Below are positions 31,846 through 44,776 of a DNA stretch of 64,000 bases, in pieces. The notes under the pieces were generated by a model that worked only from the letters and a program-made list of their open reading frames with translations, was not told the DNA's origin and did not search any database. This DNA comes from Spinacia oleracea. Lineage: Eukaryota > Streptophyta > Magnoliopsida > Caryophyllales > Amaranthaceae. Within the stretch, counting starts at the first letter, position 1. The number at the start of each line of letters is the position of its first letter. The position numbers were made by a program, and so were the translations under genes. Where the stretch lies: the NCBI RefSeq assembly GCF_020520425.1, contig NC_079490.1, positions 118,564,715 through 118,628,714 of the forward strand. Direction: 5' to 3'.

Positions 31846-32557
31846 CGCAAATATTTCCAGCATATATTACAATGGCTTTCTCTCTGAGGTGGGGCCTCTT
31901 CTATTTTCATGTTAGCTTACATTGTTGTAGTTCTTAACTTCTTATATTCTCTTTAGACTCTAGATCAGATTATATTCTTTTGTCAAATCTGTTGTCAGTT
32001 CGTCACCTGAAATAAACTTGTGAACTAATAGTGATTGACCTCATTAGTTGATTTTTATCCTAATAAATCAGCAAATAGGAGTTACATGTGCAGAATTTTG
32101 TGAAAGAGAGCTGAACCTCTGTTGTCAAAGTAAATCTGAGGCACATATAAGATGTCAGAGACTCAGAGTATCCAGGATCACCAGCTTAGAGATATTAAAA
32201 CATGTAGAGAGATATAGCATAGAAATCGAGAGGTGGAGTTAGCATACAAAAATGAGGGAGTGAAGATATTGAAGGGATGTCCTTGGATCATTATTGCAGG
32301 AATGTATAATTATGCTTACCAGGTGTTAATAACCTTTTAATCATGATAGGTGTGAAACCCTCGTGTGCTCTTTCTAATGTTCTTTCCAAATTCAAGGTTT
32401 ACATCATTCTTATGTTAATATTGATGTTTTTTTCTTTGGAAATGTATTACTAGATTTTACATGTTTCCCTAAGCGTAGTATTTCAGTTGAATTTGCTTTC
32501 CTTTTTTGGGGTTTAATCTGATGTTTTAATTGTGTTTTTCTCTTCAAATTATGGCAG
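31846..32557. other. Noncoding stretch between gene fragments
   Basis: AT-rich intron-like sequence. No domain, repeat or RNA gene seen. Confidence 0.5.
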
Positions 32558-32657
32558 GCGAGTTCGAGGAATCCCTCAAGGAATCATTCACAAGTATGGT
32601 TTGATATGTTGCATGCAGTTCTTCCGTAGGAATGTTAAGGAAATTGGTTTCATCAAG
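32558..32657 (+). pseudogene. RPS29-like: Ribosomal protein uS14 (RPS29) exon, decayed
   Basis: Between an acceptor (ATGGCAG) and a donor (AAG/GTATCA) the frame reads [15 protein letters not shown] and then [11 protein letters not shown], matching plant 40S protein S29 (GLIRKYGLMCCRQCF, RSNAKEIGFIK). S29 binds zinc through two Cys pairs. Here the first pair (CRVCG) has become RRVRG and the second (CCRQC) has lost its last Cys, so it could not fold normally. The first exon and the last two codons (YR) are not seen. A captured or processed-away piece of a host gene. Confidence 0.85.
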
Positions 32658-34610
32658 GTATCATCCCCTGATTTTTCTATTCATTGTTTTAATTGTTTAT
32701 TGGCTTGAATTTTTCATTTAATTATTCGTTTATGGACATGATACATCTGGGTTATTTTTTTCGGTTTCACTTGTTCTTAGCTAAAGTTGATTAGTGATCA
32801 GTGTTTAAGTTAGTGATCAAATGATGTAAATTTCCCCTCAGTTTTTGTGAGCTAATGTGTAGAAATGTTTGAGGTAGAAACACTAAATACACAGGAAGAA
32901 TCGACGCATATGATTTATTAGTTTAAGCTAATGTACTACATTATTTGAAATTGAACTCTATAAATGTTAGCTATAAAATGAATATTAGGTCTAGTCTAGG
33001 AGTTGATGTTAGTAATGAGACTCCCCTTGTATATGTCAACTTCATTCTCTAACAACAATGCTCTAGCTTGAATTTTAGCTGAATAACTTTAGAGTTTAGA
33101 AAATGAGATAAAATGAATATATGATGTGTTAAAATTAGTTTGCCGGGTTAATTTGGCCTTTCATTTTGGGTTGGAGGGAATTATGACGGAAAGACCAGAA
33201 TTTGGTATATAAAGTTAGTAATGGAAGGAAATAGGGTAAATTACACGAATATTCCTGTGTTGTCAAGACTTGACTTGGTCTCTAACTCTTTTACAAACAA
33301 ACTACTAAGTAGTAACTTGATGAATGATGATTCTCTTAAAACCAGGGCCATTTTTACGCAATTATGATTCATGGATAACCATCTTGACTTATTAGTAATG
33401 TTTACACATCGATGTTTAATGCATAAGCATGTTGACTTGAATTGTCTAAACTGATTTGTTTCTATAAATATCAAAAACTAGAACCTTAAACCATCATTTA
33501 CATTTTAAAAAATTGAACCGTTTGCTTTTAGCAATAATTTCTTACCTCTGTTTCTAGAAATACTTTCTTATGTGCTGAAATCCGGTGATTGTTTACTCTG
33601 GGGGTATTTAGTTCTAGCTTGGTACATCTTGACCTCTCTTATTGTTTGCTTTTAGGTAGCCTTTCTAATGTTTAGGCGGAATAACCTCTCTTTCATATCT
33701 TGATTTGAGTTTAAATCTTCTTGGAGGTCCGATTCCAAGCTCAATTTGGGACATGCCTAATTTTTTTCGTATCTCTCGCTAAGTCAAAATGCACTTAGTG
33801 GTTTAAATACTCACTCATTCCTAATTTTAAAATCTGGATGTTTTTGTTCATCCTTTGGAAAATACCACTTAAAATGTTGGTCTTCAAATCATGTGCAACA
33901 TTTGACATTCAATTATTTCTAGGATTTTTAGAAAACAATAAAATGGGCTTAAATATGTATAATTCACAGTACGTCTAACACATTTTATTAACATTTAGCT
34001 GCACTACTTCAGTTACACATGATTGTTTATACTCAGACAACTTTTGTGGATATTAAACCAGCTGTAAAGACAACTTTCCGTTATAGCATTGCTCTTGTTA
34101 TAGGTACTATATATGTTGAGTTGTTTCTCTATGCTTTGGTGTTTTTCTATTTTCATGATTTGTTAGGCCTTGTCATTGTAAGTTTGTAAGGTCTTTGCAT
34201 GTTTAAGTTCCAGTGGTAAGAATTGTTATATATTGTAAAATGCCGCCGCAAGAATTCATCACTGACATTGCGAGAGGGTTGAGGGATATCATGAAAGCTA
34301 AGTCTCTTCAATTTCAATGTGATAGATGACAGTACAGACTGGTGAACAATTAGCTAGGCTTCTTTTTCTTGTTGAAAATTTCTTGTTTCTTTTGTTCGTG
34401 GAGACCTTAGTAGTTGGTTGTTTGATGTTAAATGATGTAAATCCATATTGGTTTTGGAGTTCAGGGGCTATCTGAAATACTTATTAAATTGTTGTAGATG
34501 AAAAGGAGGGATTGCTTTGGTGTTTTAGGAAGGGTTTAGTTTGTTATTCCTTGACAAGTTTTGAAATCTTGTTTCCTAAGGGAAATGTTCAAATGTGTAC
34601 CCTTTTCTGG
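32658..34610. other. Noncoding AT-rich region
   Basis: No gene I can support. A 29-codon frame at 34,240-34,329 starts MPPQEFITDIARGL, but there is no supporting context. Confidence 0.5.
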
Positions 34611-34787
34611 CACTTTAGATCAATGAATTTGTCCATTTCGTTCTTTAATAGCACGGTCGTATTATGTATGGTGGTTGTTTGCAATAGCCTGCTACGTATA
34701 ATTGATGGTGTTTTGTTATACTTTAGATCAATGGATTTGTCCATTTGGTTCTTTAAATATCACGGTCATATTATATATGGGGGTTGT
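34611..34787. repeat. Diverged tandem duplication, 108-bp step
   Basis: A 69-bp segment containing TTTAGATCAATG and the GTCCATTT..GTTCTTTAA run at 34,611-34,679 recurs at 34,719-34,787 with about ten differences. Confidence 0.8.
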
Positions 34788-35154
34788 GCATAAGGCCTTA
34801 TATCAGGTGATTGAGTACGACAATAGTCCGTGTATAATCAATAACTGCAGGACGGACATGTTTCTTGCTTCATCATTGATCAACTAAGTAATCATGTATC
34901 TTTTCTTGCAGAGTTGTACGTTGCCACAAAGTTAGGCCAGGAACTATCACGACTGTTCTTTATGCTATTAGGATTGTCGTGTTTAATTTCTCTAAACTTA
35001 GCCATGTATTTTTTATGCTTAGCCATGATTTCTATATATGTAACCTACATCAAGTAATTAGCCGTGTTTCTTTTCTTGATTTCAACTATTTCTATAGAGT
35101 AATTAGGCTTATGATTTTTATAGTGTTCCGGGAGATGGTTTTTTATATCTTAGG

Positions 35155-35189
35155 GGAACGTCCGCGCTAGCGCACGTTCCAACAACTAA
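35155..35189 (+). repeat. Hairpin plus CTAA: Helitron 3' terminus
   Basis: Seven-base arms GGAACGT (35,155-35,161) and ACGTTCC (35,174-35,180) enclose the perfect palindrome GCGCTAGCGC. Five bases later comes CTAA (35,186-35,189) followed by T. It stands out as GC-rich in AT-rich surroundings. Confidence 0.7.
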
Positions 35190-35339
35190 TATTAGTAAAA
35201 GTAACATCCAACCAGGAAAATTTTTGCGAAAAACACCACTTCTAAAATAACAGTAAAAACGTAAGTGGTTATGAGTCTAAGATCCATGGCCACATATATT
35301 GCAACCATTCACACTATTTCTTGACGTTATATATAAGTT

Positions 35340-35640
35340 CTTATAGGGCTTCCAACCTAAGAGTTATTTCTATACCCAGCCAAGAACTGACCTTTTACAT
35401 TACAAATCAAACGACGTTGCCAATTGTCACATTTAGGTGGAGAATAGCTCCATCAATCTACCCTTAAGATTTACATGATCCACCCATTTCACCCACAGAC
35501 ATTCAGCTTTAGAGCCCATTACAAACATACTTTTCCATACAAGAAACATTCTAATAAAAAAATATTGTGAACTCCGAGCCCCCCAACCAACTTGGGTTTG
35601 CAAATAAAATCCCAAGTCAATAAAGGAACTTTAAAACCAC
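35340..35640 (-). pseudogene. LINE ORF2 fragment (zf-RVT side)
   Basis: The minus strand encodes MFVMGSKAECLWVKWVDHVN and LKGRLMELFS, which match the segment LWVKWVHHVYLKGR just before the zf-RVT domain of plant LINEs (compare LWVRWIHAYY at about 1,100). Only about 60-90 codons are left. Dead fragment. Confidence 0.65.
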
Positions 35641-35751
35641 CAATTGACATAGACAAAGAATGCCTTTAGTTAGTATAAAAATACTAACCCAATAGAAATA
35701 CATAGACAAAAGAACTGAGTTAATTAATTGTACTTCTTGCATACGACATAT

Positions 35752-36760
35752 TGTAGGAGAATACAGTTAAATATACATAACATGTGCGGAACATCCCCAA
35801 AGCCAGGAAACATGTATAAAGCACAGTTTAAGCAAACTTACATTCGAAGCGTGTTTTCCCGTGTATTGTATCAACGAACACGAATAAAGAACTCCACTTG
35901 TCGTTCCTCTATTTGGTTCACCGACACGCCCAAATCCGTCTTGATTATTGTATCTTAGACAACGCACAAGATTTTTGCTTTTCGGGATGAACAGTTTTTC
36001 AGAGAGAAAAACTGAAGAACGTAATTTAGGCATTAGGTTTAGGGTTAGATGGAAAACTGATTGTATTGGAGTGTGTGCCTAATTATTATTTTAGTGTAAC
36101 AGTCCAAGACCAAGGGCCTTGACCGGCCACACTTACACACGACCACACACCCGCGCCCAGCCAACACGCTGCAGGCTTCGCCCACAGCGCGCGCAGCCTA
36201 GCAGCATGGGCCGTGGGCCTTGCGTGCTCGCTGCTGTGTTGCTGTGCGGTGATGCGCTGCCACGCCCCGCTGGCTGGCTTGCTTGCTGCATTGTGAGCTT
36301 GTTGGCTCGTTGGGCCTTGCGCGCTTAACTTGGCGGGCCAGCAGCTCCAATGCGGCTCGTATTCGCGACTAACGCCTTACGGCTATTATTTATCGTATCG
36401 TATAGGACGAATCACCGTCGTACGTTACGATTATTCGTTTTGCCCAGCTTACGAATATTCATACGATATACGATTCCGACGCGAGGTCGTATCTTATAAT
36501 ACGTTTTCCAAACTAATTCCCGAAAAGCTATTAAATGAATTTCCGATTCATTTAATCCGGTGATCTGTTACATGCCATTGGTGTGACCTTATAGGTTCAG
36601 TCAACACTAAGTTGTGAGCCTAATATAGATTAGAACTCACTGATCGGAAGCATTGCTCTAGCTAGCTGTTCCGATCACTTGATCTTACTGAATTAATTGT
36701 TCGCAATTAATCTGAACCTTGGTATTAGACTTAATGCACCTTTGGTGAAGGGCATATTCA
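35752..36760 (-). repeat. 3' LTR of the copia element
   Basis: Plus strand TGTAGGAGAATACAG...GGGCATATTCA, about 1,009 bp; on the element strand it starts TGAATATGCCC. It includes a GC-rich block at about 36,120-36,330. The 3' limit is set by family likeness to the LTR at 55,267-56,553. Confidence 0.75.
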
Positions 36761-37580
36761 GACAAGTGTGCATTCACATTCCTTCGCCGCTTAGTGTTAC
36801 TTGCTGAACATAAGGTAAGATCCAAGCCATCCTTATCAGGTCCAGAAGTGTTTCTCGGATTACAGAGCTCAACTGTTAAACTTTTACAGAAGGTTAAGCC
36901 TTAACCATTCTGAGCACGGCCATGCATTTTCACAGGATCTAACTCTCCGAGAGGCTTTGTTACACAACAACACCATATCCTATCAATAATAGGAGGACAA
37001 TCCATTCTTGAAATCTATGAACACTCACTTTAATTCATAGTACGCCCAATAACTGCTTTTATAGCCTCCTTTTACGGTGCCACGTTTATCTAGTATCAAA
37101 GCGAACTAATTCTCAAACGAGCAGACATAATCACTCATGTTCTAAGGAATGGTTCCAATTACCATTAATGAGAACTACTTATGAAATGACTTTAATCTTT
37201 TAAAGTGTTCTCATGGTCAATCCGATACATGATCCAATAAGTATCTATGCAAAAGATTCTGACATCCAGTTAATCTAGTTAAAGAAACAGAACCAAAAAT
37301 CTACTTGCAATCTAATCTTCATTAGTCATTGCTCGTCCACCTTTTAATGACCTGGATTAGGGATCCTTTGTGACTTCAATATTCAAGTTCACTTATGGGT
37401 GTTTCTTTGTCAATGAATCCATCTTGACATCGCATTTGAATGTCTTGAATCACATGGACTTATCATTTAATACTAAACCAAAATTAAATGAATATGAAAT
37501 AAATTTCATAAATATGAAATGGTTAAACCAATTGTTTTAAACACAGATCTAACAGATGTTCTAAAGCAAAACTTAGAAAA
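36761..37580 (-). other. Noncoding stretch between copia RNase H and 3' LTR
   Basis: No coding capacity. It probably holds the polypurine tract beside the LTR (minus-strand GGCGAAGGAATG near 36,790). Confidence 0.5.
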
Positions 37581-40500
37581 TCAAAGCCATCCTCCAATAT
37601 GCTTGATTCCCATGGTTGCTACATGTGCATTGTGCTTCGCTTGTGGCAACGGTTTAGTCAATGGATCTGCAACGTTGTCGTCAGTTCCAACCTTGCAAAT
37701 CTCGATTTCTTTCCTTTCAACGATTTCTCGAAGTATATGAAATCGCCGCAGTACGTGCTTGGACTTCTGGTGGCTCCTAGGCTCCTTTGCCTGGGCAATG
37801 GCTCCGCTATTTTCCTTTAATGGAGGGGAAAACCCCAAGTTCTTCGATGAACTTCCGAATCCAAACAGCTTCCTTTGTTGCTTCTGAGGCAGCAATGTAC
37901 TCGGCTTCAGTTGTAGAATCCGCAACAGTGCTTTGCTTAGCAATTTTCCAGCTTACTGCTCCTCCATTAAGGAATAACACAAACCCAGACTGTGATCTGA
38001 AATCATCTGTCGATTTGAAAGCTTGCGTCCGTATAGCTCTTCACAATTAACTCATTTGTACCACCATAAACTAGAAACTGATCCTTAGTCCTTTTCAGGT
38101 ACTTTAGGATATTCTTGGCAACAATCCAATGTGCCTCACCTGGTTCTGACTGGTACCTACTCGTTGCACTGATTGCGAACAAAACATCCGGCCTTGTACA
38201 AATCATAACATACATGAAGGATCCAATAGCCGAAGCGTATGGAATTCCACTCATCTTTCTACGCTCATCAGATGTCTTGGGACACTGAGTCTTGCTTAGA
38301 TATGTGCCATGTGACATGGGTAGATGGCCTCTCTTGGTTTCCATCATATTGAACCTAGATAGCACTTTGTCAATGTAAGTGCTCTGGCTTAGTCCAATCA
38401 TCCTCTTAGATCTATCCCTATAGATCTTGATGCCCAATATGTATTGTGCCTCTCTTAAGTCCTTCATTGAGAAACACTTTCCAAGCCAAGTCTTTACAGA
38501 CTCCAACATAGGAATTTTGTTTCCAATAAGTAGTATGTCGTCTACGTACAAGACTAGGAATGCAATTTTATTCCCACTGACCTTCGTGTATACACAAGAT
38601 TCGTCCTAATTCTTGATGAAGCCAAACTTATTGACTGCTTCATCAAATCAATTATTCAAACTCATTGATGCCTGCTTTAATCCATAAATGAATTTCTTAA
38701 GCTTGCATACTTTCCTTGATTCTTTTGATCGACAAACCCTCCGGCTGCGTCATAAACACAGTCTCTTCAAGAACACCTTTCAATAAGGCAGTTTTGACAT
38801 CCATTTGCCATATTTCATAGTCATGAAACGCGGCAATCGCAAGGATTATCCGAATAGACTTAAGCATCATGACTGGAGAAAAGGTTTCATCATAGTCAAC
38901 GTCGTGAACTTGCCTGTAACCTTTTGCTACCAATCTAGCCTTGTATATGTATACAATTCCATCTTTGTCTTCCTTCAATTTGAAGACCCATTTGCATCCG
39001 ATAGGTGTGAACCCACCCGACAAATCTACCAAATCTCAGACTTGATTTTCAGACATGGAGTCTATCTCGGATTTCATGGCCTCTAACCATTTAGTGGAGC
39101 TTGGGATCGTCATAGCTTGCTTTTAAGTCATAGGTTCATCACTATCTAATATGAGAACGTCTAAGTTTTCAGTCAAGAGGACGCCTGTCCATCTGTCCGG
39201 CTGAACCTTAGTTCTATTTGACTTACGAAGGGAAACAACGTTTTGAGGAACTAGCTACTCCCACTGGCTCTTCTAAAGACCTTGGAGGTTCTTCGACCTG
39301 AACTGCTTCTAAAGATTTCTTGGTTCGTTGTTCGTCTCGAATCTCTTCGAGGTCTATTATTCTCCCACTTGTCAATTTAAATATGATTTCTTTCCAAAAA
39401 GACACCATCACGAGCAACGAATACCTTGTTGTCTGACTTGTTGTAGAAGTAATACCCCTTTGTTTGTTTTGGATACCCAACGAAGAAACATTTGTCAGAT
39501 TTTGGTTCGAGCTTGTCCGAAATTAATCGCTTGACATATGCTTCGCAACCCCAAATCTTTAGAAAAGACAACTTTGGAAGTTTCCCAGTCCATAATTCGT
39601 ATGGAGTCTTTTCAACAGCTTTTGAAGGAGCACGATTCAGTGTGAGTGCTTCTGTTTGCAACGTATGTCCCAAAAATTGTAAAGGAAGTTCGGCTTGACC
39701 CATCATTGACCTGACCATATCGAGTAAGGTCCTGTTTCTCCATTCCGACACTCCATTCCATCGAGGTGTCCCCGGAGCATTCAATTCAGAAAGAACACCG
39801 CATGCTTTTAGATTGTCATCAAACTCGTGGCTTAGATTTTCAACTCCTCGGTCTGATCTTAGAGCTTTGATTTTCTTGCCATGTTGATTCTCTACTTCAT
39901 TTTGAAATTCTCGGAATTTCTCAAACGATTCAGACTTGTGTTTCATTAAGTAAATATAGCCATATCTACTGAAATCGTTCGTAAACGTTACGAAATAGCT
40001 GAACTCACCTCTAGCTTTCGTACTCATAGGCCCACATACGTCCGTACGTATTAGCCCTAGTAGTTCTCTTGATCTTTCTCCCACCTTCGAGAAAGGTTGC
40101 GTTGTCATTTTTGCCAAGTAAACAAGATTCGCATTGATCAATCTTCTTTAAGTCGAATGATTCTATAATTCCCTTCCGTTGAATAATTCAATGCGCTTTG
40201 TGTTTATATGGCCTAATCGACAATGCCACATAAATGTGAGATCGAAATCACCAGTTTTAGCCTTTTTAGTATTTATGTTATAAACGTGTTTACACGTATC
40301 TAGCACATATATACCATTTTCTTGTTGTGCTGAACGAATAAAACATTCCATTCAAAGAAAAAGAACAACTATTGTCTTTAAATTGAAAACTAAAACCTTT
40401 AGAATCCAAACTTCAAACAGAAATGATGTTTTTGGTGATACTAGGAACATAGTAACAGTTTTCTAGTTCCAAAACAAAACCACTAGGCAAAGAAATAAAA

Positions 40501-41609
40501 TAAGATCCTACGGCTAAGGTAGCAATCCGTGCTCCGTTTTCCACGCGTAGATCCATCTCGCCTTTATCAAGCCTTCTACTTCTCCTTAGTCCCTGCGAAT
40601 TGGAACATAGGTGTGAGCCACAACCAGTATCTAATACCCAAGAAGTAGAATTAGCAAGATTACAATGTATAACATACATACCTGAAGGAGAAGCAACGTT
40701 TCCGTCCTTCTTCTCTTCCTTTGGTTTAGGCTAATCTCGCTTGTAATGACCAATTTCATTACAATTGAAGCATTGCGATGTTGAAGGAGAAGCATTTTTT
40801 CTCATCTTGCTCTTGGAAGGCGCCTGTTGCCCCCCGGGAGTGGATGAAGATCCAACCTTGCTTTTCTTCCCCTTGTACACTTTCTTGAATTTGGTGCACC
40901 TCACATTCAAAGGGTCTTGCTTGAACTTGAGGATTCTCTCGAATTTCTCGAGCAATTCCACAAGTTCACAGAATGTGCTCTCTTTCTGATTGAAGAGATA
41001 GTGCATCTTAAACCCCTCATAATCCCTATGAAGAGAATTCAGCACTAGTGCAATAACTATCGACTCTTTGACAGAACCACCAAGTCTCTCAATTGTGAAA
41101 AATAATCCAGACATCATATCCACATGAGACCGAATTGGTGTGTTTTTGTCCATCTTAATTGAGTAAATGCGCTTTTGTGCCTCTAGAAGCTCGTTCTCTA
41201 GGCACAAACCGTGTGGGGTAATGAGTTTGAGATTGCTCATTGAATTAGCCAATTCATCAACCCTTTTGCCACCAGTTTGGCACTTGGGTTGAAACCCCAC
41301 ACGACATCTATCCCCAAGACGACTTAGGAGAGTATGAGGCTCAAAAGTAATGAACCTTCCTCTCCAAATTTCGGGAATAGACTTTAGGATAAACTCCGTG
41401 ACAAGGTACTTGTGAAGTGACCAACTTCTGTACCTTTCTGGAGTCATACCCTGCTCATCATAGCTAGGAAAAGGTTTTTCAATGACATAGTGCATGTCAT
41501 TAACTTTTAAAACTTCGATAAGTTTCCTTTCCCATTCAAGAAAGTTTGTCAAGTTTAATTCGACATCCAGAATTTCCGATGATTTGATTGTTGTTATGAT
41601 TGCGGCCAT
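37581..41609 (-). pseudogene. copia gag-pol (fossil)
   Basis: Minus-strand domains in order: gag (about 40,731-41,609, from MAAIITTIKSSEILD, with a CCHC knuckle CFNCNEIGHYKRD), protease (about 40,413-40,679, WVLDTGCGSHLC), integrase (about 39,377-40,351, LGHINTKRI, IRTDVCGPM, YFVTFTNDFSRYGYIY, GTPRWNGVSE), reverse transcriptase (about 38,003-39,032, WQMDVKTALLKG and YVDDILLIGN) and RNase H (about 37,581-37,943). Complete in layout, broken in detail. Confidence 0.9.
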
Positions 41610-42134
41610 TTGATTACTACATTTGAAAAGAATTCGCAATAAATAACCATTCATAACTTAATAACTTAAAAATAATTGCTAGCATATAATCATTAAAGCG
41701 ATTAAACATTTCATTCATGTAAAAGAAAAAACATGGTCCAAAATGAATGAAACGATTCCAAAACCATAAAAGTCCTAAATCCTTAAGCAACTTTGGCATG
41801 TCTTAAGTATTTTAAGATTCTAGGTAAGCAAAACCTATTGCTAGTAATCTCCAAAACAATCTTGGTTAATAAATTAATACCATAATTTATCCCATTCCCA
41901 CAACATAATGCCATTGTCGTTTGAGTTGAAACCACAATCAACGTGCTCCTTTGGGACGCCTTACCATCTAAGTCAACTAATGTAGCACCTCGCTTTGGCG
42001 CAAACCTACTACGTTTTGTAAGTGCTTGATTTGGAAGGCAACTTTTGAACTCAATATTTCTTTGGACCTAGTTGTTTCTATGTTAGTTCGATTATTTAGT
42101 GAACTAAATCTAATCGAGTAATACAAACAACCTA
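41610..42134 (-). other. copia leader, part left of the CACTA insertion
   Basis: Noncoding sequence between the gag start and the CACTA end. Nothing else seen. Confidence 0.6.
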
Positions 42135-42159
42135 CACTACTACAAAAATACCTTTATAA

Positions 42160-42680
42160 GTCGCCCTTTTAGAGTCGCCTCAAATTAATGTGCGACACCA
42201 AAACATTTAGAGTCCCATTTTATAAAACAGGCGACACGTAAAGTTGCTAGCAGATATTACAAAGAGACTAGCGTGTCGCCTGTGTTATAAAATGAGACTC
42301 TAAAAGTTTTGGTGTCGCACATTAGTAAAAGGCGACACCAATTTCTTCTTAATTTTCATTTCAATATTTTTTAAAAAAATCAAATTAAATACTTTCAGTG
42401 TCGCCTATGTTCAAAAACGAGACTCTATAAGTTTGGGTGTCGACAATTAATAACAGGCGACACCTATTTTATTTTTTCTAAATCAAATAAAATAATTTTA
42501 GTGTCGTATGCGGTATAGAATGGGACTCTAAAAGTGTTGGTGTCGCACATTAAAACAAGCGACACTAATCCCTCTTTAATTTTATTTCAAATTTTTTCTA
42601 AAAAATCATACGAAATAAGTTTAGTGTCGCCTGTTAATTATCTTGCGAAATAAGAGGCGACACTATACTAAAATACTGGC
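42160..42680. repeat. CACTA left subterminal repeats
   Basis: Repeated GTGTCGCC, GGCGACAC and GAGACTC-type words in both orientations at 15-60 bp spacing. Confidence 0.85.
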
Positions 42681-42849
42681 ATACGAAGTATATTTTTAAT
42701 TGCAATATACGAAGTATATTTTTAATTGCAATATACGTGAAAGAAATAACAATGCCTACACAATAAGTTGTTTCCAATCATAGGCCCAAGTGTATTTTTT
42801 TCCACTAAATTAAAAAATGACGGTGTAAAAAATTATTTTGGAGTGTTGG

Positions 42850-44527
42850 CTACTTGCGCAGTTCCCAGTTCCCAGATCTCTCACTAATCAAATTTCCCTC
42901 GCACATTGACCTATCCCTCCATCGATGAAAGATTGATCCATCTGCGGCGATTGAAGTCCTGCGGTCGTAAAATACTAGGTTGAGGCAAGGGCCCATCTTC
43001 AATTCTTAAAGTTTTAGCCATTTTTTGCTATTGAAGCCAAGCTAAAAAAAATTGAAGCTCTGCCCAAATTTCAAGTTGAAGGTGGGATTCATACGACTAC
43101 TTGAGCACAGCCACAGGTAATTATTCTGCTTATATTTATGTTGTTTTCATTGAAGGATTTTGGGTAATCTCTACAATTCTTCCACTAGGGTTTTATCATT
43201 TGGGGTTTTTTTTGTTAGGGTAAATTCTTTGTCTAATTTGTTTATAATCGGATGTAATTTCCTTGATTTCGAGTCTGTTAGGAAAATTCTTGGTAGAATT
43301 TGCTTGAATTCGGGTCTGTTTATGTCTTGAATGTGAATTTGCTTGAGTTTTGGTTTGTTTATGGATTGAAAGAGCATATTGTTCGTGCTTCCATTCCCAT
43401 GTACTTGATTCAGGTACGAGTTTTAATCATAAGTACAGATGAATAAACACTGCTTTATTATTTAGTCCCAAAAACTAATAATTAAGATCAAGGTGCAACC
43501 AAGCTCGTTGTTTTATCATATAGGAAAAAAATTACAATGGGGATATGCGATATAATAGGTGTTGTTTTCTTTACAAATGCATTTTAAATAAAACACATGA
43601 CTAGAAGAATTATATTTGCTTTGGTGCCTGCAAAACTAGCAAACCAGACCATGACAGGAAGTATCCAATGAGTGGGATGCAACCCAAGTTCTTGGTGTTG
43701 CCACTGGTTAGCCTTCTAGTTACTTTTGAGGTTCAGAAGGGTTGCAAAATCATGGATTTAATAAAAAAAATCGATAATGTTGTAAAGAAATAGTGCAGAT
43801 TCTCATTGAAATTTTACGGATGGAAAGCTAACTGATGACAAATCTCCACAATAATGATAAATATTTGAAGAATTAGGATGTTGTCAGTGTAACTCCAAAA
43901 TCGGATTATAGGTATGCTAATATGTTTAATCCAACAGAGCTGACATGAAGAAGTACAAACTTTGGGTTGTATTCAAACCCAACAAAGTGTCTTTATTGAA
44001 ATCATCTGGTTCAACCCTCTAGGATTCTTTTATACACTTCCACTAATGTTACCATGCGTATCTTGGACAAAACATAACGTCTTAACCTGCAACAGTAATA
44101 GACGTTATATTTGTATCTATATACAAATTATAAGAGGTGATTGGACCATCTCAAGAGGCTTCTGAACTTTGTAAGGACAAAATGAACTTAGGGTCTAGTA
44201 AAATTATAGGGTCAAAATGACCATTAGATAAATCCAACAGGCTTCCCTAAGATCAATTTCATCATCCTCTAACTGTTCCTGAGAAGATTTATTAAGGGAC
44301 TTATTTTACAGCTTTGTATAGGGTTCCCTGGCGTTATCTCAATGCTCATCTCATTTGTGGTCCACACAAACCCCTAAACAACCTTTGTCACCTGAAACCT
44401 AAAGTATTTTAAGACAGTACTGTATACAAATGCTTGGTGTGGTTGCTTGTTTCTTGTTTAGTGGTTTTGATTGCCTTCTTTACACCGAACTCTTAATCAG
44501 AATCAGATTCGTCACAGTTGTTGTGTG

Positions 44528-44585
<58 letters not shown>

Positions 44586-44776
44586 TCTTATCTGATGCCC
44601 TTTAATGCAACTTTTTAGCTGTTGCTTGTCCGAAATTATGCTCTTCTGATTCTTTCTTATTGAAGTTTTGATGCAGAAATCATTACTGTTGGTATCTGAA
44701 ATGTTCAATAAATTTTCTATGCAGTAAGCTGGTACATGATATTGCTTGGTCTGTTACTGATTGCAATACTTATGCA
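42850..44776 (+). other. CACTA interior upstream of the captured exons
   Basis: Leader-like and intron-like sequence. At 42,890-43,120 there is a 5'-UTR-like stretch ending CCACAG before GTAATT, a possible donor. A (TA)n tract lies at 44,531-44,582. No protein domain recognised. Confidence 0.4.
44531..44582. repeat. (TA)n microsatellite
   Basis: About 25 TA units inside the CACTA element. Confidence 0.96.

Larger units (their letters stand above)
30027..35189 (+). mobile_element. Candidate Helitron 3' part with captured gene fragments
   Basis: At 35,155-35,180 a GC-rich hairpin (GGAACGT...ACGTTCC around GCGCTAGCGC) is followed by AACAA, then CTAA and a T. A hairpin, a short spacer and CTRR before T is the diagnostic 3' end of Helitrons. 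Upstream lie decayed pieces of at least two unrelated genes (BREVIS RADIX-like and RPS29), the content typical of gene-capturing Helitrons. No Rep/helicase is seen, so it would be non-autonomous. The 5' TC end was not found; it may lie left of the MULE, which would then be nested inside the Helitron. The start given is only the MULE edge. Confidence 0.55.

Noticed and set aside
34240-34329. 29-codon frame MPPQEFITDIARGL
   Set aside because: Short, no splice or promoter context and no recognised family.
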